DNA of 64,000 nucleotides, taken from Batillaria attramentaria. Taxonomy: Eukaryota > Mollusca > Gastropoda > Batillariidae. The stretch is taken from NCBI GenBank assembly GCA_018292915.2, contig JACVVK020000192.1, positions 1,052,501-1,116,500 of the forward strand. The letters run 5' to 3'. A model generated the notes under the pieces. That model searched no databases, was not told the DNA's origin, and was given only the letters and a program-made list of their open reading frames with translations. The translations under genes were made by a program, and so were the position numbers. Below are positions 11,661 through 24,576 of this stretch, piece by piece. The stretch's first letter is position 1, and the number at the start of each line of letters is the position of its first letter.

Positions 11661-11661
<1 letters not shown>

Positions 11662-12377
11662 CTGTGTAATGGGGAAAGGCAAACATAGCCGTAAAAGGCT
11701 GGTGTTCCGTTGATTCTGACCTTGCACGGCTCCAGTAAGCCTTCATCCGAACGCTGAAGTGTATGAATCGACTAAAATCCGCTCAGTGCTATTTTGGAGA
11801 AGAAAAAAAAACATCTGCGACTATGACATTGCCATGGAACGCTGTCATAGTTTTCAGCGTCTCCCGGGCCGAAATAAAACTCGTGCTTGAGTTGATACTC
11901 ATGTCGGTCTGTCTTTCCATGGGCACACACTGTGAGACATCCTTACTGCGCGATTCCAGTCAAGTTGTAATTATCTTTACTTTGAAAGTTGAAGCAAACA
12001 GAAAGACGAGAGGTACCCTCTTCCCTATTTACAGTTCTGCCCTTAACCAAACGCCAGTCTGACTGAACGACTGACTTTTTATTTTTCTAGGAATTAGAGG
12101 TTAGAGGTTATCAGACACCTTGGCCCATGTTACAAACCTGCCCTTGCTACATGTACAGAGTCAACCAGGATTACTTCTTACACCTGTTCTTACAGACAAG
12201 GACCGCAGTGGATAAACCTCTGACCTTACCTCATAGCAAAATGCTTCCTTTCCTTATCACGCATACGGTCACCCGTTTCTTTCGCCTTGCCTTCAGACGT
12301 CAGATTCTGTGTTCCTGCAAAAGACGTGCCCCCCCCCCCCCTTTTGTATGGCTGAAATGGTCACTGTCGTATCGTCT

Positions 12378-13000
12378 TGGCAATACGTACATACACCTTG
12401 GCAACACGCACATACGCCTTGGCAACACGTACATACGCCTTGGCAATACGTACACTGTATATGCCTTGGCAATACGTACATACACCTTGGCAACACGTAC
12501 ATACGCCTTGGCAACACGTACACTGTATATGCCTTGGCAATACTTACATACGCCTTTGCAATACGTACATACGCCTTAGCAATACGTACATACGCCTTGG
12601 CAATACGTACATACGCCTTGGCAATACGTACATACGCCTTGGCAATACGTACATACGCCCTAGCAATACATACATACGCCTTGGCAATACGTACATACGC
12701 CTTGGCAATACGTACATACGCCTTGGCAATACGTACTACATACGCCTTGGAAATACTTACATACGCCTTGGCAATACTTACATACGCAATGACAATACTT
12801 GCATACGCCTTTGCAATACGTACATACGCCTTGGCAATACTTGCATACGCCTTTGCAGTACGTGCATACGTCTTAGCAATACGTACATACGCCTTAGCAA
12901 TACGTGCATACGCCTTGGCAATACGTGCATACGCATTGGCAATACTTACATACGCCTTGGCAATACATACGCCTTTGCAATACATACCTACACCTTGACA
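12378..13000. repeat. 21-bp minisatellite, about 30 units
   Basis: The unit is approximately caatacgtacatacgccttg plus g, with some units of altered length and composition. Because 21 is a multiple of 3 and the unit lacks stops, long ORFs of heptapeptide repeats open in several frames on both strands. Nothing else suggests coding. Confidence 0.93.
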
Positions 13001-13015
13001 ATACGTACATATTCC

Positions 13016-14015
13016 ACGTGCCACCTCGCGAACGACGCTTACGCAGATTTCCAAAATTCGGCCAACAGGTCATCTGATGGTAACCACTACAAAAAAAAAA
13101 ACATCTGGCATGAGCCGAGCCGAGACTACTGGCAAAATGAGGCAGAAGTTGCAGAAGAAGCCCTTACCTTCCTGTGGACAGTAGCACTTGTGAATGTTCA
13201 TCTTCTTTGAAAGGAACGCTGTGTAGATTGTTAGTGTCCTAGTTTATAAACACAACGAATATATTGGCATGACGTGCTAGTTTTTTACAGCTCAGAACCG
13301 GCCACAGCAGAGAAGGAGGAAGAGCAATCCTATAAAGAGGAAAGTTTGCTGTTTTTGACACTGCCAGCCAGTCCAGATTGTATAGATATGTGTATTTAGG
13401 GCTCTTTTGAAAGAGGAGACTTTGAAGGGGGGAAAAACTTAAATGTTTAATCAGACAATAAAGTTATAGAAATCTGCGTGCCCTGTCGTGCCGTTCGCAA
13501 CACGGACCGATGTTGATATACAATATCGCCAACAGTATACGATATTGACCATTTCAGCCTCATTAGCTGAGAAGTCTGGCGTGATCTGGCGTCTGCGCGT
13601 GCACAGACTTTTAATGATGTCGTGCGGACGGCTGCTGTAGGTGGGGACGCCGGTTGTTAAGAAGGAACAAAGAGATCACCACATGGGGATATACGGTGCT
13701 AGTCAGAAACTACACGACAAAAAACACTAATATCAGAACAGAAAGGATTGTCAGCATGTTAGAGAAAACACTAGGGATGTGACGCATGGACAGTGACCGG
13801 GATGAGACTAGCTTGACTAAACTAAGACTAAAAGATTATAAAAGACGAGATGCATAAACGGAGACTAATGCGACGTTACATCTCTCGCAGGGACTAGACG
13901 GTAATACACGTTGATAATACTCACGGCTCATTAGAGCTAAGTCTGAGACTAGTTTAGTCTCTTTTCATGCTTCAGACTCCAGAATGTCAGATGGTTCAAG
14001 ATACGCTTAGAGCGC

Positions 14016-14059
<44 letters not shown>

Positions 14060-16438
14060 TAATGCAATCTGTTGTGCGTGTTGTTGTCCTGTAAGAGAGT
14101 TCCCAGCCTGTGGGTAGTTTGAAAACGAACGTTTAAAATCGGAGGACTGGTTCGGTTAAAATGTGCTAATGCGGTATAAAAAAAGAAGCTCATGACGCCA
14201 TAGAGCATAAGGGAGGCAATTCTCTACGAGTCCAATTTAGCGGCCTCACATAGCATAAGCTTTGCAGCAGTGCTGTGGCTTTACTACTGCTCTCAAAAAA
14301 TTTGTTCGTTGATTCTGTTGCTTCACATCATAAACTGCAATTGGCTAATTTCAAAGAGGGCTTCATCTGACGTGTCTCGCCCTTTTTGCTGTATTTGTTG
14401 CGACTTCTCTTTACTGACATGTTAAAACCTTTCCCAACTGCTGCATTCGTTTGAACATCACTTCCCTTCATGCCTTGCTTGTGTGAAATTAGACGAATTC
14501 GACTGGAACAAAGGGAAAGAGAGTGTGCAGAGTAGAAGCAAAAACAAGAGAGAGAGAAAAGAAAAAGAAAATGCCCCACAAAAAAAGATAAAAGGTCATT
14601 TTCTCTCGCAGATTTCTCGTCCAGAGGAGCAGCGAGGCGTTAGAGCCCTTCAGAAACATTTGATGTTCGAAATCTTACAAGAGTCGCAGGGATTGCGTTC
14701 CAGACAGAGGGACGGAGAGAATTCCCTCAAGACCTCTCGCTTTGACAATTATTGGCTTTGGTTCTCTCGCTCCCGAACTTGATTGTATGTTTGCTTCTGT
14801 TAACTCTTGCCAGTTCAGCCATTTTGGACAAAAGTGCTCCCAAATGCCACCACTCAATATTTTAGGCGCAAGTTTTGTCATTTTTTTCCTCAAACGAACG
14901 GATTTTCTTGTCTTCTTTGAGTATTTTTAGTGCAGTTAAACAGTAAACTTCTAATTCTTTGTTAGGGACTGGGGATGAACCATCCGAGTCGGATATTAAG
15001 GGGAGTGAACTGGAAGGAGTTAAACGTGTGTGGAAGGGAGGTGGGATGTGGAGCATTAAGTCCGTGATCTGTATGCGCGTAACTTGTAGTGTAGTCGTTA
15101 CTTTGTTTGCGTAAAGTATTGATATATCTAAACGTATGTTTGTGAAAATAGTGTTCAAAGAATCGACCTTAAATGTTACTGCACAGTGTAATAAAGACTT
15201 GGAAAGTGAAAACAAAAAAAAGACTATTTCGAGTGTATATGTGCACCCACAAGCTGATCTGTTCCAAATACAAGTTGCCTTTTATGAAGCTTCTAGTTAG
15301 CTTAAAATACGCCCGTTAATAAAAGAAAAAAATACAAACCAAAGCTGGCCTAACCCACTTGTTACGGTGTATGCGCTTTCCGCATGAACTACAAAGCCTG
15401 GGATTTTGCTGCCAGCTTCCAATATCGACCCGTCTCTGACATTTGTCTCTGGGATATATCCCAATCAAATGGTTTGCTTTCCTCTCAGGGCACAGCAGAT
15501 TTCCCTGGGAAAAACAGCAATTAAGTACACTTTAATTCCCAGCTGCACTTTGATCAAGCGTTCCTGGAGCATCCATACAAACACTGCGGGTATGCAGAAA
15601 TCGTCTATCCACCGGAATCTGCCAATAATGGCAGGGGAGAAATGTACACAGAAAATCCTCGGAGAGTATGTCAGCGTTTTCGAGTGATCTAAAAATTATA
15701 CCCAATGGTTTGGATGGGACTGCATGGTTTTTATACCTATATATACCACGCAAGAACTGATTCGTTCTGGTTCGTTGACGTTAGTAAACAGTCCTATCAG
15801 CAGAATTGCGTCCTCATTGTGGTTCGTTGAGGGACGGAAATGTACACACAAAAAATATTACGAGAGCATGACTGTCAGCTTTCTGGAGTGATCGAAAGGT
15901 TTGGGTGGATCTCAGTACTGTTCATGTGTACCACGCTAGAACGAATCGAGAAAGCTTATCGTGCTTTGCTGAGGGAGGGGCGAAATGTACACAGAAAATC
16001 TTAGGAGAATATGTCACCGATTTCGAGTGATCTTTAAAAAAAAGTGTATCAAAGGGTTTGGGCGGGACTGTATACTTTGTATGCACACCACAAAAGAAAG
16101 CAGCGTACTTATTCTACTTCGGTTACGTCTGTAAATAGTCCTGTCTGCAGATAAAAGCAAGGGAGCAGACGTCGATAAAGTAATCAACTAATCACCGCTT
16201 TCACGTCTGTAGAACGCGGGCTACGATTGGTTGATTTCATTGGTCCGGGGAATAAGGCTTCCGTGTTTATTGATTGTAACAATTGTGGTGGTGATATTCC
16301 CATTTTTGTATTTGCTTGTTGTTTTGGTGTGGTTTCATGTGCAAGGACTTTTCACTGAGTAACTGTTACCTGTCCACGAACCCTGTGGGCCGACATGATC
16401 GCTAATCGCGCATTTCGGCGAGCGTGGCGCGTAGAGTG
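13016..16438. other. No gene seen
   Basis: Mostly unique sequence with one CA tract. A degenerate repeated motif around acacagaaaatcctcggaga / tgtacacagaaaatctt recurs near 15645, 15840 and 15985, spaced roughly 150-200 bp, and may be an old tandem repeat. No ORF looks conserved. Confidence 0.55.
14017..14058. repeat. (CA)n
   Basis: About 20 CA units. Confidence 0.95.
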
Positions 16439-16691
16439 TTAAACCCTTTGAGAGACACTGGCCTTTTTTTTGCAAAGTTCACATGAGTAGTTGGCACAAA
16501 ACACATATACACCTCTAAAACTACATCCAATCTGCTACTTTTTAAAAAAAATTAAGTAAATTGGTGCTTTTGTTCTTAAGTTACAATATGTGTACGAAAT
16601 ACTAGAGGTGTACAGAGGCTGCAGTCAGCCAAAAAAATACATGGCGCTCAGCAGTGCTGCATTCCAGGGTTGCTGGCAGTGAAGGGGTTAA
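16439..16691. mobile_element. Possible piggyBac-type short element
   Basis: TTAA at both ends is followed by accctttgagagacactggcc on the left and, inverted, ccccttcactgccagcaacc on the right. TTAA duplications with CCCTTT-like ends suit non-autonomous piggyBac relatives. The similarity of the two ends is partial. Confidence 0.5.
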
Positions 16692-16735
16692 TAATAACAA
16701 CTTTCGCCCTTTGTCTGTTGTTGTTTTAATGAGCT

Positions 16736-17001
16736 GGGCCCGTATGTAAAAGTCGAGGTTAATTTAACCCACGGCTACGGGCCTAAAGAAGCCCAAAAGC
16801 AAAATTAAATTTAAAAAAAAAAGCGAAGAAGAGAAAATCCTTCTATAACGGCATAGGCACCTTGCTGGAATGGGCCGGCTTCCTGATTTAAAACAAACAA
16901 ACAAACAAAAACAGAAAATTTAACCCTAGAGCTAGTTTAGTTCGAAGTTAGACTCTAGCCCCGGGCTAAAAGCCCTAACCCCGACTTTTACATACGGGCC
17001 C
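16736..17001. mobile_element. Inverted-repeat element ending GGGCCCGTATGTAAAAGTC, copy 1
   Basis: The ends are gggcccgtatgtaaaagtcg and its complement (cgacttttacatacgggccc). The inside has ccttctataacggcatagg and caccttgctggaatgg, shared with 52049-52331. No ORF of note. Confidence 0.8.
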
Positions 17002-17002
17002 A

Positions 17003-17780
17003 GGTTTAGATGGAGATTTTGTCCGTTTCCCCTCACCCCTTAGCTGTTCATGTCCACGTTCGTGTTCGTGTCCAGTCAGAACATGAGCAGAGCCAACCAG
17101 GGAAATAAACATCAGTAACCTTACGCTCACGACTCGTGTCCAAACAAATTAACACTCCGGACGTGGAGGAGCAATTACTTTCTTTTGTCGCTTCCCTTAC
17201 ATCTTCCGTCCCCTTTCTTCTGAAGGTCCCCCCGCTTCCTCCTCATCCTCATCCACACTCCTGCCTCCCCCCGTCACTGCCCTCAGGATCATGCCCCCCC
17301 CCCCCCCCCCCCCGCCCATCCCCTCTGGTGGTCAATACAGGCTGTGCCGGTCAACGCCCGCCCTGGGGGAGCGTCCTCTTCTTCTGGACTCGGCCGTTGC
17401 AATCAGGGCGTGATGAGCTTTCTCTGTCGCTTCCAGAGCTGTGGCCGTCTCTGGCCGTCTTTGGGGAAAAGGGCGTACGCCCCATGGATATGATAGTCGT
17501 TTAGACCCTTCGTCCAGAGCACGGTAGATTTAAACGTCATCTGGACAAAGGGTGTAAACGCCGTGGATGTGATACTGCTTAGACCCTCTTTTCAGGTGAC
17601 GGTAGAATGATCGCTTCACTGGCAGTCAATCACTCATAACCCACGCACAAGTAAAAATCTCGTGCGTAAGCGATAGATCAGAGGACGAACTATTTTCGGC
17701 TCTCAACTTGGTGGAGGAGGATCAAGAGATTTCTGTCCAGTTCCCAACTTTCAATCAGTCAAACCCTTCATTTGTTTCGA
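17003..17780. other. No gene seen
   Basis: It contains a C run at about 17295 and two similar segments around ggtagaatgatcg and ggtagatttaaacgtc. No conserved ORF. Confidence 0.55.
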
Positions 17781-17959
17781 GGGGGTGTTGGGATTGCCGA
17801 ATGGTAAAGCGTTGAACTTTCAATGCTCGGGTCGAGAGTTCGAATCTCGGCTGTGGCCAAATATTTGTCCTGGCCTTTTTCTCATTGCACCGTCTTTGAT
17901 ATCACCCTTACGTGGTGGTAAGAAATGGACGTGAAACTCCCAAACACCCACTCACCTAC
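17781..17959 (+). mobile_element. SINE-A, diverged
   Basis: Head ggattgccgaatggtaaagc and B box gagttcgaatctc are followed by the family body with several substitutions, so this is an older copy. Confidence 0.8.
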
Positions 17960-18299
17960 CTTCATTTGTTTTGTGTATGCGGGTGTGCGTCGGAAAATTG
18001 GGTTTGTCACTGCATGTTTGATTCACATTCATGTCAACGCAAGTCAGCATAACACGAAATAAAACTTGCAGTGCCTGTCCGTTGGGGTCATTCATAGCCC
18101 GTGCCAAGAATCGTCCCGGTAAAAGAAAACAAAAAATGATCACCACCGTTGAATATCACTTTCCGCTCCGTGGAAGCACCCAATCACGAGCAACCTCGAT
18201 CGATTTTGATTGGTCGCCTCATTTGGTGCGGGGCGATAAAAACGAGATAGAGACAAGATTATTTCGATTTTGATGCTGCAGACAGTCGTCAGTTTTATG

Positions 18300-18303
<4 letters not shown>

Positions 18304-18341
<38 letters not shown>
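18304..18341. repeat. (GT)n
   Basis: About 18 GT units. Confidence 0.95.
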
Positions 18342-18342
<1 letters not shown>

Positions 18343-18851
18343 TTAATGCGGTTCCTTATGATAGGACATTTTGCAGACTGATCGATGCACCACGAGGAAA
18401 AAGCCAGTTCACGTCAACTGTGCAAATTCCAGACACTGATACTGCTACCAAGTAACGGATTTTTTTCGCCACATCATCTAGAGGGGAAGGAATAGAAACA
18501 GCTATTTGTCGGCCATTCAGCTGAACAGAAGTGTGTGATCATGATGTGCTCGTGTTGGAATTGTCACCACGCCCAGTATTATCTGTCTGCGTCATCCCCT
18601 CCCACGAGTATGCACGTAGTGGGCTGGTAAACTGGTGTACATGCTGGCAGTATTGATGTTGTATGTTGCCTGTACGTGCTGGGGACTCTTTTTACGACAA
18701 TGGTGTATGTCAAGCTTTTTTTCAGGTTGACCTTTACGGCTTAATCAACTGTACATCTGGTGCCATCCTTTTTTGTGATTCTTTTGGTCTCTCGACATCT
18801 ATATACAGAGCGCGCTACAAAAGTCTGATGCCGTGTGTAGATTTATAGCGC

Positions 18852-19037
<186 letters not shown>

Positions 19038-19861
19038 CCTGATACTAGCTTTGTGTACGTGATTCAAGCAAACTTCGTTAATTAGTTAATTCATGATGTA
19101 GCCTTCGTGAGAATGCGCAATATCGCACTGATTTCAGATTCAGGGCCAGTGCTACGACTGCTCAGTGTAACAACAAAGGCAAAAGGCCAGAACGAAAACC
19201 GAGGCACGTGAAAGGGGGAGCCGCAACGGGCTGTGGGCGGTTAACCCCGTGATAAAAGGCCGGTCCCTCCCCCCCCCCCACCCCCCTCAAAATATGCTGG
19301 CTTGGTTATGCGTTCTTTTCACGGGAACGTAGAAAAAATCATCACGGTCGGTATCACCAAAACACCCAAAACACACACCACTACAGACAAAACAGAAACA
19401 ATACTAGAAGGCTGAAAACACGCCTTCAGGACCATTCAGAGACAAAACAGATTGGTTTTGTGTTTTGTCTGGCGTCCTGTAAAAGTGCTTTCAGCTTACT
19501 GGTATTTCGATCTTATTCTAACGCGTGCTAGTCTGTCAGTTCTGATAACGGTACGGAGTTTTTGACGTAGATTATGCTTTTAGCTTGTGGTGATTACGTG
19601 AACCGCATTTTTGTGCTCTTCTGGAATGACTTACTTGACAAATTACTTTTCCTAATGTATTGAACGTTGGAATCGTTGTGTGTCTATCTGAATAGCGATC
19701 GAAGACCGACGCAAAAGAACGTACAGGAATAGAATTTACAGTGACAATAAAAGAAACAGCTACAAGAGTACACTTTTGCCTGTTTCCAGAGCAGCATGCA
19801 AGCGTCCTTCACCGGCATCTCTGACCTGGTTCCGTCGCTGTTTGCTCAAACTTGGCGTGAA

Positions 19862-19970
19862 AGGCCGGTTCTCGTGGTGTAGTGGTAAGCATTTCGGACT
19901 ACGGACTGGGAGACCCGGGTTTGAATCCCAGCCTGGGCAGGCGGGATTTTCCTACCCAGGTCGGCTCTGA
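19862..19970 (+). mobile_element. SINE-C head, tRNA-derived
   Basis: The head ctcgtggtgtagtggtaagc ... actgggagacccgggtttga, then atcccagcctgggcaggcgg, parallels 181-270. The anticodon stem does not pair well and the acceptor ends do not match, so this is not a working tRNA gene. The body may extend to about 20215. Confidence 0.7.
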
Positions 19971-20862
19971 GCGAGCGTGCTATAGGTCCAGTGGTGAGGC
20001 TGTTGTCACACACTGAGGGTGCTTCCCATGTTGTGACACATCTCATGATGTGGATGATTACGCGGCCGGCACAACAGCTGCGTGAGTTCCCGGGCCAGGT
20101 TAACGCCGGAAGTGCAAAATGCGGTGCTGTCACGCAGTTCGAAACCACACGGACCTCCATATAGCAGCATCATACCATCAGCCATATCGTCATTATCACG
20201 ATTCAGAAAAAAAAAATGCCTCAGCTTTCGAACCCTTCTTGGATTCCATCCACGAACTGGTACGAAGCTGGCAAAGACGTTGGGCAGCAAAAAATAAAAA
20301 TAAAAAAAACTCGACGTAAGAATTTAATCCTCTGCCTGGGACAGTCTGCGGCGGGAGACCACGTCACGTCATCGCGTGGCGGTTTTTCCAGATGGCGCAG
20401 TTGATAAAGCTTTATACGATGGACGAATATTGGGGACAGATTTACCGATGTCTTTGTCAGTGGCGCTTGCAGAGAATCTGATTGGATGATGCAGTATGGG
20501 AGGCAATCCAATATGTCTCCCCAGGTTGTCTGCGCATCCCATTCAGACCCATGGGAGCGTGAAGCAGGATATGAGTTTTTGTGCGCGTTCCTTGGGCGTC
20601 TGGTACTCTTGTCATTGAGTCGTGACGTTTCCGCTGGAAGTGAAATAACTGAACTGGTTTTCCAGCGCTGCTGGTATTGCGATTGTCGATTTATTTTACC
20701 GTGGAGGGGAAGTTAGAGAGAATGTCCAATGTTGGTGACAAGTGTGTAAAGACGAAGCAGAAAAAGAAGCCAGATTTGCAATCGTTGATTTATGAATTCA
20801 TGAGTCAGATTTAGCAGGAATAGTCTGGGGTGGATGGCTTTGACGAAACTGTCTGTCTGTCC

Positions 20863-20863
<1 letters not shown>

Positions 20864-20902
<39 letters not shown>
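20864..20902. repeat. (CT)n
   Basis: A CT tract preceded by a short GTCT repeat. Confidence 0.95.
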
Positions 20903-20904
<2 letters not shown>

Positions 20905-21312
20905 ACGAACGGATGTATATGGGATGCTTGGGTGGGTATTTTTAGTTTTAGGTGTGCCGCCATTGTTTTTTTTTTCACGACGCAGTTGATTTCAAAACCG
21001 CGAATTGTGACGGGGGAAAGTTTTACACCAATTGTAACCCTGCCAGACAAACCCACAATCGTCTGACTCCAGCTCTGAACCAGCTGAGCCATCCGTTGTA
21101 CTACGATCATATCCGCAGTAAATGTACGTCTCTAGTGTGAACGCGAAACTGAAGTATCAGTGACACAGCAAGACTGCGTCAGACAGACGAACGACGTAGG
21201 ACTGATTGATCATGTGTCCTGGTATTTCATTTTCTCTTCTCCTCGCTCGATTTTACGCTGGCTGTCGTCTTGTCAGATCCTTCCACGCGTTTTGCTTTGT
21301 ACTCTATCATAA

Positions 21313-21340
<28 letters not shown>
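21313..21340. repeat. (GA)n
   Basis: About 13 GA units. Confidence 0.93.
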
Positions 21341-21343
<3 letters not shown>

Positions 21344-21659
21344 CAATAGCGTGAGTGATGCAGATGAAATGACACCGCAGAAATTCGATTACACAGATGG
21401 AACGGACACGTGGAAGAAATGTCTTCGCGAAGTAATACGCACTAATAGTGATGTTTAGAAGCACCAACGAACTGTGTTTCGTTTCGTTTAGATTCTATTC
21501 GACTCGTTTAAGCTGTGTAGCTGTGTTTGTCTTGCTGTTGTTTAGCAAAGGATACAACAGCGGTGCTTATTAACCCATCGTAACACTGTGTAAAACTGTG
21601 GTGCAAACGATAGTTTATCTCAATTACTCATCTCGTTTTTAGTCTCTCTTTTATTTTGT

Positions 21660-21763
<104 letters not shown>

Positions 21764-22704
21764 TTATTTTATATTATGATCATAGCATAAGGAGCGAAGC
21801 GAATGCATGTGTCTGATGACAAATTTCTGTTTTAAACTTTTTTTTTTAGAACAGACAATAAAGTATTTTTGAATTTGAATTTAAACTGAAGCCCAGCGTC
21901 CCGAGAACGGGGCGCTCTAAAATGAAATTGATTTCGTTCTCGTTTTGATTCGTTTCGTTCAAGTTTTGCAATAATTAGCTATTACAAGGAGAACAATATT
22001 ACTATGACCAGTGTTATCGCCTTGGCCGGCAAACCAAAAAAGCAAAGCACTTACAAGCACGAGAATTGAACAAAACGGAACGAAACGCAATTCGTTGTTG
22101 CATCTAAATTTCACGAATGCCTGCAGCCACGTGCACTTTCTCTGGAACAAATTCCTCAAAAGTGCATTGCAAAAAGCTCGTGAATGACAGCGCATGAAAT
22201 CCGATTACAATATTAAATGGATGCTGTCAGAAACAGATTTAGAATACGTTTAGTTGCGCAACTTTAAAAAAAAATTCTGGTTTGAAGTAAAGGATTGTGT
22301 CACGGTAACAGAGACTGTCCAGAGAAGACTGGGGTAATACTCATATTGTATTTCCCTAAGGAAAAAAAAAAAGCAAAACGGTTTTGCTTCATGAAACGTT
22401 TATCAGCGCAGAGTTTGTTTACGTATGCTGCCGTTATTTCTCTCTGTCTCCAGCGCGTCCCATAACGGAAATATGTAGGGAGGAAATAGCACATTTTTGC
22501 AAGTATTTATACGTGGATTCACCCTCGTCTGTCGTGGACACATAGAATATGCATACGGTGACATTTTCTGAAATGAACTTGGCGCTGCCAACTTACGTCT
22601 TACAATTCCCTGAACACTTGCACATAGACACAGAGAGGTAGACAGACAGGCAGGCAGGCAGGCAGACAGACATGCAGACAGACATGCAGACAGAGGAAGG
22701 CAGA

Positions 22705-22850
22705 ATGACAAATGACAATGACAATCGTTTATTTTTCAACGGTAGAAGTTTTTGGCCAAAAGACCATTTTGTAACCTTGTCGTTGCTAAACTACAGTACA
22801 AGAGTAAACGTGAGACAGACAGGCAGGCAGGCAGGCAGGCAGGCAGACAA
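22705..22850 (-). mobile_element. LINE 3' tail fragment (AACGGCAA...CCGTTG type)
   Basis: On the minus strand the end reads agcaacgacaaggtt ... ttctaccgttgaaaaataaa followed by attgtcattgtc. The same tail is seen at 26.8, 29.2, 35.0 and 60.5 kb. The AACGG and CCGTT halves could pair. Both sides are tetranucleotide tracts (CAGG/CAGA type). Confidence 0.65.
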
Positions 22851-22851
22851 C

Positions 22852-22900
<49 letters not shown>

Positions 22901-22917
22901 ACTGACTGACTGACTGA
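22815..22917. repeat. (CAGG)n, (GA)n, (CTGA)n compound tract
   Basis: Three repeat types follow in order. The CTGA part is the 3' end of the LINE on the minus strand. Confidence 0.95.
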
Positions 22918-23021
22918 AACTTTATTTTCCAAGGATGAGATAATAGACGCACAGGTCTCTCTTACTATCTGTCCTTGCTACACTAACAAAGCACTCAAAA
23001 TGCATCAGAACACACACACAC

Positions 23022-23091
<70 letters not shown>

Positions 23092-24109
23092 GTGCGCGCA
23101 CGGACTGACCAGCACTTTCACGCTTTACAGCACATTTCACGAACATTACAGTGTAAATGCTTATGCAAAGAATAAGAAGTTATCAACTCAAAATACAAGA
23201 GAAATACTCATAACAAATTCTAAAGAACTAAAAACTAGTAAAGGGAAGACTTTTTTTTTTACCATGGTTAGTGAGGACCGTGAGAAATTATTTATTAGTC
23301 AGAAAATTCTGACGCACGTGAACTTTGAACCTTGAGAAATTGTTAATTAGTCGGACCTCAGGTGGTAGCATGTTCCAGATGAATGCACCAGAATAGGAGA
23401 AACTAGACTTGAACAAGTCTAGACGTGGACGTGGGACAAATAGACTGTTCCTAGAGGTGCTGTATCGGGTGTCACTGGGCCTGAAGAGTTTTGACAAGTA
23501 GGAAGGGGCTTTCCCTTTCAGAACATTATGCATCATCAGGCATTTGTTGAGGGCCAAATGTTTTTTCTAATGGTAGAAGTTCTAGCACCGTGAGCCTTTC
23601 ATCCGTGGTGAGAGTGGAGTCGGGAAGAACAAGCTTAATGCCGCGTCGGTACAAGGAATTTAACTTTTTAACATGGAGTTCACCACAACCGTCCCAAATA
23701 GTTGACGCATAATCTATATTTGGTCGAATATACGCATTAAAAAATAGCTTGCGCGTCTGTAGATCAGCAACTGGTTTTATTTTAGACAATAAAAATAGCT
23801 TTTTAGATATGTTTTTTGAAACATTTTCAAGGTGGAGCTGCCATTTTAGAGAATCATCCACTATTACGCCGAGCAAGCGGTGGCTACGAACTTGCTCAAT
23901 TTGCGCAAAGTCATAACTAAGGTTGAGTTGTAGTGGTTGAAGCTGATGTTTCTGACGTGTTGTTATGAGCATGTTATTGTTGTTGCACCACTGCGAAACA
24001 TTATTAAGACTCTGTTGCAGACTACTCGTTATTTCAGATAAAGTAGTTCCCGATGAGTGGACTGTAGAGTCATCAGCAAACAGGTCGCAGGTGACTTTAG
24101 GATCAGCCT
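22918..24109 (-). pseudogene. 5'-truncated non-LTR retrotransposon (LINE), end of reverse transcriptase plus 3' UTR
   Basis: Read on the minus strand, the fragment begins within the reverse transcriptase catalytic region. A FADDST motif (the usual F/YADD active site) is followed by typical LINE RT sequence such as HRLLGVIVDDSLKWQLHLEN, RKLFFNAYIRPNIDYASTIW and a C-terminal APSYLSKLF ... FSYSGAFIWNMLPPEVR block. The two parts are in different frames, with a frameshift near 23530-23557, so the copy is dead. The 3' UTR contains a long CA tract (23010-23089) and ends with AATAAA-like sequence and a short CAGT repeat. (GA)n tracts, CT on the element's own strand, sit at both ends. It looks like the CR1/Jockey-related group of LINEs; the clade is not resolved. 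Confidence 0.85.
23010..23089. repeat. (CA)n inside a LINE 3' UTR
   Basis: About 40 CA units with one CG interruption. Confidence 0.96.
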
Positions 24110-24121
24110 GAGAGAGAGAGA

Positions 24122-24238
24122 ACAATCGAATCTTTATTTTACAACAGTAAAAAAAGGTGTTGGTCGTCAGACCAATTTTCAACCTTGCCGTTGCTAATAC
24201 TACTCAAGAGATGTAAAAAAAAAATAATAAAAAAAACT
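24122..24238 (-). mobile_element. LINE 3' tail fragment between two GA tracts
   Basis: The minus strand shows agcaacggcaaggttg ... aaaataaagattcg, the same tail type as 22705-22850. GA tracts lie at 24110-24121 and about 24239-24262. The LINE at 22918-24109 adjoins the first tract, so two truncated copies are chained through CT/GA tracts. Confidence 0.65.
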
Positions 24239-24576
24239 GAGAGAGAGAGACAGAGAGAGAGTTTACAGCTTCCCAACCACTGCTTTGCTGGCCGGTCCTC
24301 GCGCTGTCAAGCATCTCTATCAACTACCAATCAATGATTTCCGAACGAATTACACACCAGAAAAAGAAATCCCCAACTCCAATGAATATGAGAACTGAGC
24401 AAATAGAAGCCCGTTTCCGCATGGACTTGACGGTGCCCCCAGCCACACTCTCTCCCCAACTGCACGCCAATAACTCATCAAGCCATGGTCTGCCAGAGAA
24501 AGATTAGCGACGTCAGGTTGCCGGTTCAGTTTACCGGGGAAGACACACAACGCTGTAATCTACTGCGCAGAGCCTG

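Noticed and set aside
12293..13210. Long overlapping ORFs (up to 277 codons) with heptapeptide repeats
   Set aside because: They are produced by the 21-bp minisatellite, occur in several frames on both strands and have no conserved non-repeat domain.
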